This document shows positions 16,910-24,651 of a DNA stretch of 64,000 nucleotides, piece after piece. The notes beneath the pieces were generated by a model that saw nothing but the letters and a program-made list of their open reading frames with translations, had not been told where the DNA came from and did not search any database. How positions within the stretch are numbered: position 1 is the first letter of the stretch; every line of letters begins with the position of its first letter. Source of the stretch: Rufibacter roseus (GTDB lineage: Bacteria > Bacteroidota > Bacteroidia > Cytophagales > Hymenobacteraceae); contig NZ_LRML01000001.1 in NCBI RefSeq assembly GCF_001647285.1, forward strand, positions 434,001-498,000. Reading direction: 5' to 3'. Position numbers and translations under genes: made by a program.

Positions 16910-17426
16910 TTTCCGGTTTGTCCATCTTGTACAGTTTGTGCTGCTCATGAGCCTGCAGGTTTTGCTCATGCGTAACCTGGTGCTCTGGCAAACTGGTTTT
17001 TGCTTTGTATACGTGGGGTTTATTCTGTTTCTGCCTATTGACATTGATAAGATCCTGCTGCTGGTTCTGGGCTTTATCTCAGGCATTACCATAGACTTGT
17101 TTTATGATACTGCCGGGGTGCATGCTGCCGCTACTGTGTTGGTAGCCTATTTGCGGCCATCTATGCTTAAAATACTCACCCCCCGCGATGGCTATGAAGT
17201 GACCGACACCCCTGCGCTACCTTCTATGGGTTGGCGTTGGTACCTGACCTATAGCGTTGTATTGCTGTTTGCGCACCACTTCACGCTATTTTTTCTGGAG
17301 CTCAATGGATTTAAATTGATTGGTTTTACGTTGGCCAAGATAATTGCCAGTACCCTGTTCACCGGAACTGTGCTGGTGATTCTGCAAATGTTATTTTTTG
17401 AAAAGAGGGCAAGAGGTTTTAGATGA
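16902..17426 (+). CDS. mreD: Rod shape-determining protein MreD
   Basis: 174 residues, almost entirely hydrophobic, with about five predicted membrane helices, as usual for MreD. Identification rests on hydropathy, length and position between mreC and the PBP2 gene (8-bp overlap before, 4-bp ATGA overlap after); MreD sequences are poorly conserved. It is the membrane scaffold of the elongasome. Confidence 0.88.
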   Translation: MNSFRFVHLVQFVLLMSLQVLLMRNLVLWQTGFCFVYVGFILFLPIDIDKILLLVLGFISGITIDLFYDTAGVHAAATVLVAYLRPSMLKILTPRDGYEVTDTPALPSMGWRWYLTYSVVLLFAHHFTLFFLELNGFKLIGFTLAKIIASTLFTGTVLVILQMLFFEKRARGFR

Positions 17427-19258
17427 AGTACTTAGAAGACCGCAAATACGTTATCCAGGCAATTTTCATAGCTATTGGTGCGGTTTATCTGATTAAACTT
17501 TTCTTTATACAGGTATTAGACGACAGCTATAAAACCGCTGCTGAAAACAATGCCATGCGTCGGATTATACAATACCCTTTTCGGGGGTTGGTGTATGACC
17601 GCGACGGTAAGTTGCTGGTGGAAAACACTCCGGTGTATGACCTGATGGTGGTGCCCAAAGAGGCGCGGGAGATTGACACCCTCAAGTTCTGCCGTTTGGT
17701 AGACATTACCCTGGAAGAGTACCGCGAGAAAATCAAAGCGGCCAAAACCTACTCCTACGTAAAATCATCTCCTTTTCTGCAGCGTCTCACAAACCATGAG
17801 TTTGCCGCTATTCAAGATAACCTGGTTGATTTTCCGGGGTTTTACATCAATGCCCGTACGGTTCGGGGCTATCCGCACCAAAGTTTATCACATGCTCTGG
17901 GTTATATTGGTGAGATAAGCCCCCGCCAGCTGGAAGACACCTCTTATCGAGGTTATCGCCAGGGTGACTACTTAGGAGTAAGTGGTTTAGAGCGCCAGTA
18001 TGAGAAGTTCCTCATGGGCAAGCGCGGCGTGAAGTTCAGAATGGTGAATGTAAACGGCATAGAGAAAGGAGCTTTCAAAGATGGAGCTTATGATACCCTT
18101 TCGGTGGCTGGGCAGAACTTGGTAAGCACAATTGACTTAGAGCTGCAGAAGTACGCGGAGAAAATGATGGAAGGGAAAGTGGGCAGTATTGTGGCCATAG
18201 AGCCTAAAACCGGTGAAGTTCTGACGCTGGTGTCTGCTCCGTATTATGACCCATCATTGCTAACTGGTAAGGAGTTGGGTAACAATTACATGAAACTGCT
18301 GAACGACCCAGTAAAGCCGCTGTTCAACCGCCCACTAATGGCCACCTACCCGCCGGGCTCTATCTTTAAATTGGCGCAGGCGCTCATTGCTATGCAGGAG
18401 GGAACTCTTACCCCCAACACCGGCTATCCGTGCAACTGGTCATTGGTTAAATGTTCGCACCGCCACGCGCATCCGTCTAACCTTGGTATTGCCATAGAAC
18501 AGTCTTGCAACCCTTATTTCTATCAAGTATTCCGGTCTGTGGTAAACAAAGGACGGTCACGGAATGTGTACCAAGATGCTAAGCTAGGTTTGGATATCTG
18601 GAACAACCATATCAAAAGCTTTGGTTTTGCCTCACAGTTGGGAATTGACTTGCCTAACGAAAAGAGAGGGTTGATGCCCAATGCAGCTTTCTATGATAAA
18701 ATATATGGCGCCAACGGTTGGAAGTTCCCAACTATTTATTCTGTTAGTATAGGCCAGGGAGAGACAGGGGTAACGCCGCTGCAAATGGCGAACTTTGCTG
18801 CTATTCTGGCCAACCGCGGGTTTTATTACACGCCGCACATTGTCAGATCTGTGGGTGAGAAAGGCAAACCACTGCCAGAATATTCGGTGAAGCACTATAC
18901 ATCAGTAGATCCCAAACATTTTCCGCCAGTTGTAGAGGGCATGCAGCGCGTGGTGGAGAGCGGTACTGCTCGTTATGCCAGACTTAATCATATTGGAGTA
19001 GTGTTGGCCGGGAAAACCGGTACGGTGCAGAACCCGCATGGTAAAGACCACTCGGTGTTTATTGCCTTCGCCCCGAAGGACGACCCTAAGATAGCCATTG
19101 CCGTGTACGTAGAGAATGCTGGTAGCGGGGCCATTGCCGCGGCGCCTATGGCTAGTTTAATTGTTGAAAAATATCTTACCGATACTATTACCACCGCCAA
19201 CCGCAAGCGCTGGGAGGCAGATATGATCAGTGGGGCATTCTACAAGTGGGGAAACTAG
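17423..19258 (+). CDS. mrdA: Peptidoglycan D,D-transpeptidase PBP2
   Basis: 611 residues, class B penicillin-binding protein. One N-terminal membrane helix, then the pedestal/dimerisation domain (GLVYDRDGKLLVENTPVYDLMVVP). The transpeptidase has all three motifs: SxxK in YPPGSIFKLAQAL, SxN as SCN in EQSCNPYFYQ, and KTG in LAGKTGTVQNPHG. It crosslinks side-wall peptidoglycan with its partner glycosyltransferase RodA, encoded next. The start overlaps the mreD stop by 4 bp. Confidence 0.96.
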   Translation: MKYLEDRKYVIQAIFIAIGAVYLIKLFFIQVLDDSYKTAAENNAMRRIIQYPFRGLVYDRDGKLLVENTPVYDLMVVPKEAREIDTLKFCRLVDITLEEYREKIKAAKTYSYVKSSPFLQRLTNHEFAAIQDNLVDFPGFYINARTVRGYPHQSLSHALGYIGEISPRQLEDTSYRGYRQGDYLGVSGLERQYEKFLMGKRGVKFRMVNVNGIEKGAFKDGAYDTLSVAGQNLVSTIDLELQKYAEKMMEGKVGSIVAIEPKTGEVLTLVSAPYYDPSLLTGKELGNNYMKLLNDPVKPLFNRPLMATYPPGSIFKLAQALIAMQEGTLTPNTGYPCNWSLVKCSHRHAHPSNLGIAIEQSCNPYFYQVFRSVVNKGRSRNVYQDAKLGLDIWNNHIKSFGFASQLGIDLPNEKRGLMPNAAFYDKIYGANGWKFPTIYSVSIGQGETGVTPLQMANFAAILANRGFYYTPHIVRSVGEKGKPLPEYSVKHYTSVDPKHFPPVVEGMQRVVESGTARYARLNHIGVVLAGKTGTVQNPHGKDHSVFIAFAPKDDPKIAIAVYVENAGSGAIAAAPMASLIVEKYLTDTITTANRKRWEADMISGAFYKWGN

Positions 19259-19268
19259 TTATTACATA

Positions 19269-20543
19269 ATGCGCAACACGTTTAACATTACCCGCAACAT
19301 AGACTGGATTACCATTGGCATTTACGCGTTAATGGTCACTATTGGGTGGATTAATATTTACGCCGCTGTCTACAACCCTGAGGAAGTGAAAAGTATGTTT
19401 GACTTTTCATTGAATTCTGGCAAACAGCTGTTCTGGATAGGCACCTCCGGCATCATTATCGTTATTCTGTTTGTGATTGACTACAAGGCCTATGATTCTC
19501 TAGCCTATGTCATTTACTGGTTTGTGATTCTGGTGCTGCTAGGCACATTGCTGTTGGCCTCACCCATAAAAGGGTCCCGTTCTTGGTTAGTGATTACAGA
19601 AACCATACGGTTACAGCCCGCAGAGTTTGCCAAGTTTGCCACGGCTCTGGCGGTGTCTAAGTTCATGAGCAGTATAAATTTACAGCAGCAGAACTGGAAA
19701 GACCAGGCGAAACTTGCCGCCCTTACGTTGTTGCCGCCGGCCATTATCATTCTTCAGAATGAAACTGGTTCTGCCTTGGTATTTGCCGCTTTTACATTGG
19801 CTTTCTTCAGAGAAGGTATGTCGCCGCTGATTCTGATTATAGGTGCTGCTGGTGTGGCTATATTTATTCTGACCCTTATAATTCCGCAGTGGTACCTCAC
19901 GGGTATTTTTACAGTGCTCATGGGGGCTTACCTGTGGTTTAACTTTTATAAAGTAAAACGCTACTTGTTTAGCTTCATAGGAGTATGGGCCGTGATAGTG
20001 GCCATGATTTTCAGTGTGAATTATTTCATTGAAGAAGTGCTTCAAACGCACCAACAGAACCGAATCAAAGTATTGGTAGACCCAGAAATTGACCCGCAGG
20101 GGGTTGGCTGGAACGTGCGGCAGTCTAAGATTGCTATTGGTTCTGGAGGCTTCCAGGGCAAGGGCTTTCTGGAGGGTACTCAAACAAAATTCAACTTCGT
20201 TCCGGAACAAAGTACCGACTTTATTTTCTGTACTGTAGGGGAGGAGCACGGTTGGATTGGCAGTTTGATTCTGATTTCTCTGTTTGTAGGGCTTTTGCTC
20301 CGAATTGTTTTCATAGCGGAGCGGCAACGGTCAGTTTTCGGGCGTACGTACGGGTATTGCGTGGCCTCTATTATCTTCTTCCATTTTCTGGTGAACATAG
20401 GCATGACCATTGGTCTGGCCCCGGTTGTGGGAATTCCGTTGCCTTTCTTTAGTTATGGCGGCTCCTCTCTCTGGTCTTTCACCATTTTGCTCTTTATTTT
20501 ACTGGCAATTGATGCGCACCGCAAACTAGATTTGAGACGGTAG
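19269..20543 (+). CDS. rodA: Peptidoglycan glycosyltransferase RodA (SEDS)
   Basis: 424 residues from the ATG at 19269 (MRNTFNITRNIDW); a longer reading from 19230 would overlap mrdA and adds no family residues. About ten membrane helices. SEDS motifs include RLQPAEFAKFATALAVSKF, the essential-Asp loop region WNVRQSKIAIGSGGFQGKGFLEGTQTKFNFVPEQSTDFIFCTVGEEHGW, and GIPLPFFSYGGSSLW near the C terminus. It polymerises lipid II for side-wall growth with PBP2. Last gene of the elongation operon, 10 bp after mrdA. Confidence 0.96.
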   Translation: MRNTFNITRNIDWITIGIYALMVTIGWINIYAAVYNPEEVKSMFDFSLNSGKQLFWIGTSGIIIVILFVIDYKAYDSLAYVIYWFVILVLLGTLLLASPIKGSRSWLVITETIRLQPAEFAKFATALAVSKFMSSINLQQQNWKDQAKLAALTLLPPAIIILQNETGSALVFAAFTLAFFREGMSPLILIIGAAGVAIFILTLIIPQWYLTGIFTVLMGAYLWFNFYKVKRYLFSFIGVWAVIVAMIFSVNYFIEEVLQTHQQNRIKVLVDPEIDPQGVGWNVRQSKIAIGSGGFQGKGFLEGTQTKFNFVPEQSTDFIFCTVGEEHGWIGSLILISLFVGLLLRIVFIAERQRSVFGRTYGYCVASIIFFHFLVNIGMTIGLAPVVGIPLPFFSYGGSSLWSFTILLFILLAIDAHRKLDLRR

Positions 20544-20589
20544 GGGCTTTCAGTTAACAGTTATTAGTAAACAGGAATCAGTGACAGGC

Positions 20590-20624
20590 GTTTTAGGGTT
20601 GTTTTTGAAAAGTAGGTCTAAAAT
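20590..20624. repeat. P palindrome copy 7
   Basis: Arms GTTTTAGGGTTGTTTTT and AAAAGTAGGTCTAAAAT, 46 bp after the rodA stop. The rest of the 523-bp gap to 21067 holds two D repeats and a hairpin, and no credible gene. Confidence 0.65.
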
Positions 20625-20647
20625 GTAAAGAAGCATGATCAAATGAC

Positions 20648-20673
20648 CTAGCAGTGTCTTCCAGACCTGCTAG
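20648..20673 (+). repeat. D repeat copy 1 (REP-like hairpin)
   Basis: Stem CTAGCAG-T-GTCT / AGAC-C-TGCTAG around TCC, one mismatched pair. Followed by TGTCTGCGCCATTAGC, also present after copy 3. Confidence 0.7.
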
Positions 20674-20834
20674 TGTCTGCGCCATTAGCCTACGTAGAAG
20701 TAAAAGTACCTTTGTAGCGACAAGAGCTAATTTCAGCCTTGGTGCAAGCACGTAACGCATCTCCAAACTATTAAACTTAAGCAGAATTTTTCAGAAGTAG
20801 AGTTGGAGCATAACCACTGCTAAAGATACAGACA

Positions 20835-20860
20835 TTAGCAGGTCTGCAAGACACTGCTAG
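20835..20860 (-). repeat. D repeat copy 2 (inverted)
   Basis: Reverse complement of copy 1 with small changes: TAGCAG-G-GTCT GCA AGAC-A-CTGCTA. With copy 1 it forms an inverted REP pair about 210 bp across. Confidence 0.7.
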
Positions 20861-20999
20861 GTCTTTGAGTATGCGCTGATATTGCCTCGCCTGTAAATTT
20901 CATTTTATAACTTAATAAGCCGGCTTTTAGCATTAGCCTCTACTAGGTAGCAAAATTCTCTTCCTCAGAGGAGTTGAGTTTGCTTCTGCTGAATAACAA

Positions 21000-21034
21000 A
21001 AACGCCAGCCCTTTCTACAAAGGCTGCGTTTTTG
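21000..21034. terminator. Bidirectional terminator-like hairpin
   Basis: AAAAACGCCAGCC ... GGCTGCGTTTTT: about 12 pairs with two bulges and T-runs on both strands. Its plus-strand T-run is the left arm of P copy 8. Serves the minus-strand gene ending at 21067. Confidence 0.6.
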
Positions 21035-21063
21035 CTATGTTTTCTGAAAATCAGGTCAAAAAC
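21028..21063. repeat. P palindrome copy 8
   Basis: Arms GTTTTTGCTATGTTTTC and GAAAATCAGGTCAAAAAC, 4 bp past the stop of the minus-strand gene. Confidence 0.7.
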
Positions 21064-21066
21064 AGG

Positions 21067-22191
21067 TTATGCGTATTTTCTTTCAATAAGCTTGGTGAGC
21101 TTTTGCACGTGGTCTTCCTTACGAGCCCAGTTATACTTGCTGCCCACCTCTTGCAACAGGTAGTTCTTGGCCGCGTCAGCACTGTCAAAAGTGTCTAACG
21201 TTTTGATGGCTTCGTGATAAGACATGTTATCGCCGTCAAATAACTCATTTATGAAAGAGAAGCGTTGGTTAATAGAGATGGCATCACGCAGCGAGCCTAT
21301 TTTCTGGTCTTGCTGACGGTCAGCGAGAGAGGCGTTGGCGGGTTGTTTTAACCGCTCATTCAAGGTTGGTTTTTGCTCCGTCTGAAAACGCTCATTCAGC
21401 TTTGGTTCATTTGAAATCACTGGTCTGAAGAAAGGAGCAGATTCAGTACTGGAAACGGCAGATCCGTTAGATCCGTACGTAGCCGGCGGGGTAACAGGAG
21501 GAGTAGCCAGAGCCGGAGCCGGAGTGGGTTCTGCGGGGGCAGGGGCAATAACCGTAGGTTGAGGTAAAAGCTCTGCCGCTGTAACAGGCTGTAGCTCATT
21601 GAATCTAGAAACCAATTCTTCCAGGCTGGTGCGCTCTTGCTCGTTTAGTTGTAAAAATTGCTCTAAACGGGAGGTAATACTGGTGCGCTCAAGGCTATCA
21701 TCAGAAAGGGTATCCAGGAAGCGGCGGTATAAGTCTTTGTCAATGTCCTGGTATTTCAGGGTTTCATGCAGTTTGGCAACAGAAAGCTCATCAAGCCGCA
21801 GAAACTTCTCCTCAAACACCGCTACGGGGTCAAGAGTTGCTCTGAACGTATCTTGAATTGCCTTCAGGAGCAAGGGCTCAAAATGAGGACGCCTGATAGA
21901 GATTTTCCGAGAAAGCACGTTCATGAACTGTACCAAAGCATCTTTTACCTCAGGGTGTTCAAAATCAAAGTACGGGCTGCGCAGGTTAGCCATTTCATGG
22001 TTCCAGAGCGTGAGCAACTCTCGGATCATGTACAAGTTCACCTGTTTTACAGGGGTAAAAGAAATCAATTGCTGGGCAGTGACCGTCTCGTGTTGGAGAT
22101 AGTGGTCTTGGCTAAGGCGCTGGGCCAGCTCTTGGCTGTACTGCCCAAGTTTAGTTTGATTATATTTGTCTTTCATCTGGAAGCGAAGCAT
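21067..22191 (-). CDS. Hypothetical protein, two-domain with Pro/Ala linker
   Basis: 374 residues, no signal peptide or membrane helix. An N-terminal helical domain (about 1-205, e.g. DLYRRFLDTLSDDSLERTSITSRLEQFLQL) is followed by a Pro/Ala/Thr-rich linker (about 210-260) and a short C-terminal helical block (LRDAISINQRFSFINELFDGDNMSYHEAIKTLDTF) ending in KLIERKYA. That C-terminal block resembles a sequence common in uncharacterised Bacteroidota proteins. I do not recognise a function. Starts at 22191 or 22176 are both possible; the divergent ferredoxin gene begins only 22 bp away, so the promoters must overlap. Confidence 0.75.
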   Translation of the reverse strand: MLRFQMKDKYNQTKLGQYSQELAQRLSQDHYLQHETVTAQQLISFTPVKQVNLYMIRELLTLWNHEMANLRSPYFDFEHPEVKDALVQFMNVLSRKISIRRPHFEPLLLKAIQDTFRATLDPVAVFEEKFLRLDELSVAKLHETLKYQDIDKDLYRRFLDTLSDDSLERTSITSRLEQFLQLNEQERTSLEELVSRFNELQPVTAAELLPQPTVIAPAPAEPTPAPALATPPVTPPATYGSNGSAVSSTESAPFFRPVISNEPKLNERFQTEQKPTLNERLKQPANASLADRQQDQKIGSLRDAISINQRFSFINELFDGDNMSYHEAIKTLDTFDSADAAKNYLLQEVGSKYNWARKEDHVQKLTKLIERKYA

Positions 22192-22213
22192 AAGCCCGTA
22201 AATATAAAGAATA

Positions 22214-22534
22214 ATGCCTGAATTAACCGTGCGGAATCTGGGAGATTTAAAGGTAAATGTAGAGGCCGGTCAATCTATTTTAGCGGCGCTGCAAGCCGTA
22301 GGCCAAGACTGGATGCACGCCTGCGGCGCCAAGGGCCGCTGCACAACCTGCAGAATTATTGTGCTGCAAGGTCAGGAGAATCTGGCGCCGGATACTGCTG
22401 CTGAGCTACGGTTTCGGAATAACGGAAGGCTTAAACCAAACGAGCGACTTATCTGTCAGGCCCAGATGACAGGACCTGTGGTAGGTCGGGTACCTGATCA
22501 AACAAAGCTTCCGCACCTGAGTTATAATGGGTGA
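22214..22534 (+). CDS. 2Fe-2S ferredoxin-like protein
   Basis: 106 residues with a plant/adrenodoxin-type beta-grasp fold. Cluster ligands are in HACGAKGRCTTCRI (CX5CX2C) and the fourth cysteine in ERLICQAQM. The N terminus LTVRNLGDLKVNVEAGQSILAAL is the usual strand-turn-helix start. A one-electron carrier; partner not identifiable from the neighbourhood. Confidence 0.88.
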   Translation: MPELTVRNLGDLKVNVEAGQSILAALQAVGQDWMHACGAKGRCTTCRIIVLQGQENLAPDTAAELRFRNNGRLKPNERLICQAQMTGPVVGRVPDQTKLPHLSYNG

Positions 22535-22537
22535 AGG

Positions 22538-22730
22538 ATTGAATGAGTGATTGAGTGAATATGGAAGCGGACTTTGAGGTGGAAATATTATATGTCTCTG
22601 ATAAACAGCGGGAAGAATAACTTTGTGGAAAAGTTGTGCATTAGAGAAGCGCCAGAGCCAAGTATCTTAGTGGTGTGTTCTGGCTGAAAAGCATTCACAC
22701 ATTCACTCAATCACACATTCACTCATTAAA
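22538..22730. repeat. Inverted low-complexity ATTGAGTGAAT / ATTCACTCAAT tracts
   Basis: GATTGAATGAGTGATTGAG at 22538 and CACATTCACTCAATCACAC near 22697 are inverted versions of each other, separated by about 130 bp in the gap before tdk. They could form a long imperfect cruciform. Similar decaying short repeats occur at many gene edges in this window. Confidence 0.5.
22618..22625 (+). promoter_or_regulatory. Candidate -7 element for tdk
   Basis: TAACTTTG, an exact TAnnTTTG match, 106 bp upstream of the chosen tdk ATG. No clear -33 box. Confidence 0.35.
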
Positions 22731-22731
22731 T

Positions 22732-23325
22732 ATGTTCATAGAGCCCCGGGTAGGAAACCGTCAGCAGGCCCAAAAGCGCGGTTGGATAGAAGTGATTTGC
22801 GGATCTATGTTCTCCGGCAAAACAGAGGAATTAATTAGGAGGCTTAACCGAGCCAAAATTGCCAAACAGCGCGTAGAGATTTTCAAGCCCGCCATAGATA
22901 CCCGTTACCATGACGAAGACGTGGTCTCCCACAATGCCACCGCCATCCGATCCACCCCCGTTCAGTTTGCCAACGACATGCTGCTCTTGGGCAGTGGCTG
23001 CGATGTGTTAGGCGTAGACGAGGCCCAGTTTTTCGACGATGCCATTACCGAGGTGTGTGTGCAACTGGCCAACAATGGCGTGCGCGTGATTGTGGCTGGC
23101 CTAGACATGGACTTTCAGGGTAAACCTTTCGGTCCTATGCCTGCGCTCCTGAGTGTGGCCGAGTACGTGACCAAAGTACACGCCGTTTGCGTACAATGCG
23201 GCGAAATTGCCTCTTATTCTTACCGCAACGCCGTCTCCAAAGAGAAAGTTTTGCTGGGCGAAACCGATAGTTACGAAGCCCGCTGCCGCCATTGCTTTGT
23301 GGAAGGCATGAAAGGGAAAATTTAG
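22732..23325 (+). CDS. tdk: Thymidine kinase (type II)
   Basis: 197 residues from the ATG at 22732 ([12 protein letters not shown]); earlier in-frame codons translate the low-complexity repeat and are not family-like. P-loop [21 protein letters not shown] Walker B with catalytic Glu, and [14 protein letters not shown] lasso region. The four Zn-binding cysteines are in CVQCG and CRHC. Phosphorylates thymidine in the salvage pathway. Confidence 0.94.
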   Translation: MFIEPRVGNRQQAQKRGWIEVICGSMFSGKTEELIRRLNRAKIAKQRVEIFKPAIDTRYHDEDVVSHNATAIRSTPVQFANDMLLLGSGCDVLGVDEAQFFDDAITEVCVQLANNGVRVIVAGLDMDFQGKPFGPMPALLSVAEYVTKVHAVCVQCGEIASYSYRNAVSKEKVLLGETDSYEARCRHCFVEGMKGKI

Positions 23326-23382
23326 TTCTGAGTCAGTAGTATTGAATGGATTTTAGCATAGGGCATCTATAGCTTCATTGTT

Positions 23383-23574
23383 GTGGAAATAGATTGGGAA
23401 AGCTTACTTGAAGGGCTAATCCTCTTTCTGATAGGTCTGATGTCTTTTGTCATGTGGTTCTCAGACAAAGACAAGAAGAGCAGGTATCGGTTTTCTTATG
23501 GAAACGTGCAACTTATTTCTGCTGGGTTGATGGGAATTGGCTTTGGACTTTACTTTCTCTTGAAGGCGTTATAA
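23383..23574 (+). CDS. Small membrane protein
   Basis: 63 residues starting at GTG: acidic start MEIDWESLLEG, helix LILFLIGLMSFVMWF, a charged loop SDKDKKSRYRF, then helix LISAGLMGIGFGLYFLL. Two membrane spans with the basic loop probably cytoplasmic. No family recognised. Followed directly by P copy 9. Confidence 0.6.
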   Translation: MEIDWESLLEGLILFLIGLMSFVMWFSDKDKKSRYRFSYGNVQLISAGLMGIGFGLYFLLKAL

Positions 23575-23579
23575 GCACT

Positions 23580-23614
23580 GTTTTAGAGCTGTTTTTGGGA
23601 AAGTGAGCAAAAAC
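23580..23614. repeat. P palindrome copy 9
   Basis: Arms GTTTTAGAGCTGTTTTT and GGGAAAGTGAGCAAAAAC, 5 bp after the small membrane gene; poorer inner pairing than most. Confidence 0.6.
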
Positions 23615-23645
23615 GGAAAGAACTAGCGGCCTATCAAAATTAAGC

Positions 23646-24086
23646 ATGAGAAAGGATGACATAATAAGTTTCAAAGCCCTTGTTTCAGCTATCATGCTGC
23701 TTATTTGTTCAAGCTGTCTGGTTTCAAACCATGAGTTTATTCCAATAACAGCTAAAAGCAAGGCTGAACCCATAGTGCAGGGTGATGGATACGCCTTTGA
23801 ATGCTATGCTCCAGCTTATTTAGAAGATAGGCTTATCATTGAGTTTAAATCCCAATTTCAGAAAAATGGGGTGAGGATTAAGGAGGTCGTTCCACATCTA
23901 CCTGATAAGAAAAGCCAACCTCAAGCTGTTTCAACCAAGCCCTATTATTTTCATATTCAAGATGTTAAAAAAGCAAAGCGGCTCACTGTTGTAGTTGCTT
24001 ATTTTGCGGTAGAAGGTGATTCAGTTACTGTGAAGCAAACTCATGAATTGAGAAAAGTAAAAGACAGATATTTTACAATTCATTAA
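23646..24086 (+). CDS. Hypothetical lipoprotein
   Basis: 146 residues. A signal sequence ends LLICSSCLVS, where Cys-24 follows a plausible lipobox (CSSC), suggesting a periplasmic lipoprotein. The mature part is Lys-rich with alternating beta-like segments (GYAFECYAPAYLEDRLIIEF; RLTVVVAYFAVEGDSVTV). No domain recognised. AT-rich relative to neighbours. Confidence 0.6.
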   Translation: MRKDDIISFKALVSAIMLLICSSCLVSNHEFIPITAKSKAEPIVQGDGYAFECYAPAYLEDRLIIEFKSQFQKNGVRIKEVVPHLPDKKSQPQAVSTKPYYFHIQDVKKAKRLTVVVAYFAVEGDSVTVKQTHELRKVKDRYFTIH

Positions 24087-24170
24087 GTGCTAGCGGCAAT
24101 CTGATTAGGGTTATAGCAGAGCACAGCTTGTTACCTTTCTTGCATTTTTGTAAACCATAGAAACACAATT

Positions 24171-24207
24171 ACGTTTTCATAGTTTATATCACATAAACTT
24201 AAAACGT
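24171..24207 (+). promoter_or_regulatory. Inverted repeat in the 5' leader of the 97-residue gene
   Basis: ACGTTTT CAT AGTTTAT, then ATCAC, then ATAAACT T AAAACGT: 14 pairs with a small internal loop, ending 8 bp before the ATG. A TTACCTTTC promoter-like sequence lies about 35 bp upstream. Could be an operator or a leader hairpin occluding translation. Confidence 0.45.
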
Positions 24208-24215
24208 ATAAAACT

Positions 24216-24509
24216 ATGGCAACAGCACAAGATTTAAAAAACAAAGCAGACAACGCCAACCCAGAACATAAAGAAGGGCCAGTGGCCAGAACCATTGAGG
24301 AGTATACCGCCAAATTGCCTTCAGACCTGTTCTTATGGGCAGCTTTAGGCTCAATGGCCGTATCAGCTACTTTGAAAATCATGAAGAAAGACGAAGAAGC
24401 TTTGTTCGTGGGTCAGTGGCCAGCACCATTTTTGCTGCTTGGCTTGTACAACAAAGTAGTAAAAGTAAAAGGCCACGAAGGAGAGAAAGAAGGCGGCAGC
24501 CGTCCTTAA
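24216..24509 (+). CDS. Small membrane protein of unknown function
   Basis: 97 residues. Hydrophilic, Lys/Glu-rich start (QDLKNKADNANPEHKEG), two probable membrane helices (DLFLWAALGSMAVSATLKIM and QWPAPFLLLGLYNKVVKV), and a charged Gly/Glu tail. It resembles short uncharacterised proteins I associate with Cytophagales, with no function I can name. It has its own leader inverted repeat and its own terminator, so it looks like a single regulated gene. Confidence 0.65.
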   Translation: MATAQDLKNKADNANPEHKEGPVARTIEEYTAKLPSDLFLWAALGSMAVSATLKIMKKDEEALFVGQWPAPFLLLGLYNKVVKVKGHEGEKEGGSRP

Positions 24510-24534
24510 TTTCCTTTCATTGGCATGAAGACGA

Positions 24535-24565
24535 AAAGGAGAGAGGCTACACGCTTCTCTCCTTT
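24535..24565 (+). terminator. Terminator hairpin after the 97-residue gene
   Basis: AAAGGAGAGAGG / CTTCTCTCCTTT stem (one G-U pair), followed by CTGTTTTTAGG; the T-run is the left arm of P copy 10. Confidence 0.75.
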
Positions 24566-24567
24566 CT

Positions 24568-24603
24568 GTTTTTAGGCCCTTTTTTCAAAAACATGCCGGA
24601 AAC
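24568..24603. repeat. P palindrome copy 10
   Basis: Arms GTTTTTAGGCCCTTTTTT and AAAAACATGCCGGAAAC, immediately after a terminator stem and 48 bp before rtcB. Confidence 0.65.
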
Positions 24604-24651
24604 GGCAAAGCATTTTCCGTATAGCAAAAGCTACCAACCACCAACGCTGCC

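Noticed and set aside
19230-19268. Longer start for rodA
   Set aside because: Would overlap mrdA and precede the conserved N terminus; ATG at 19269 is 10 bp after the mrdA stop.
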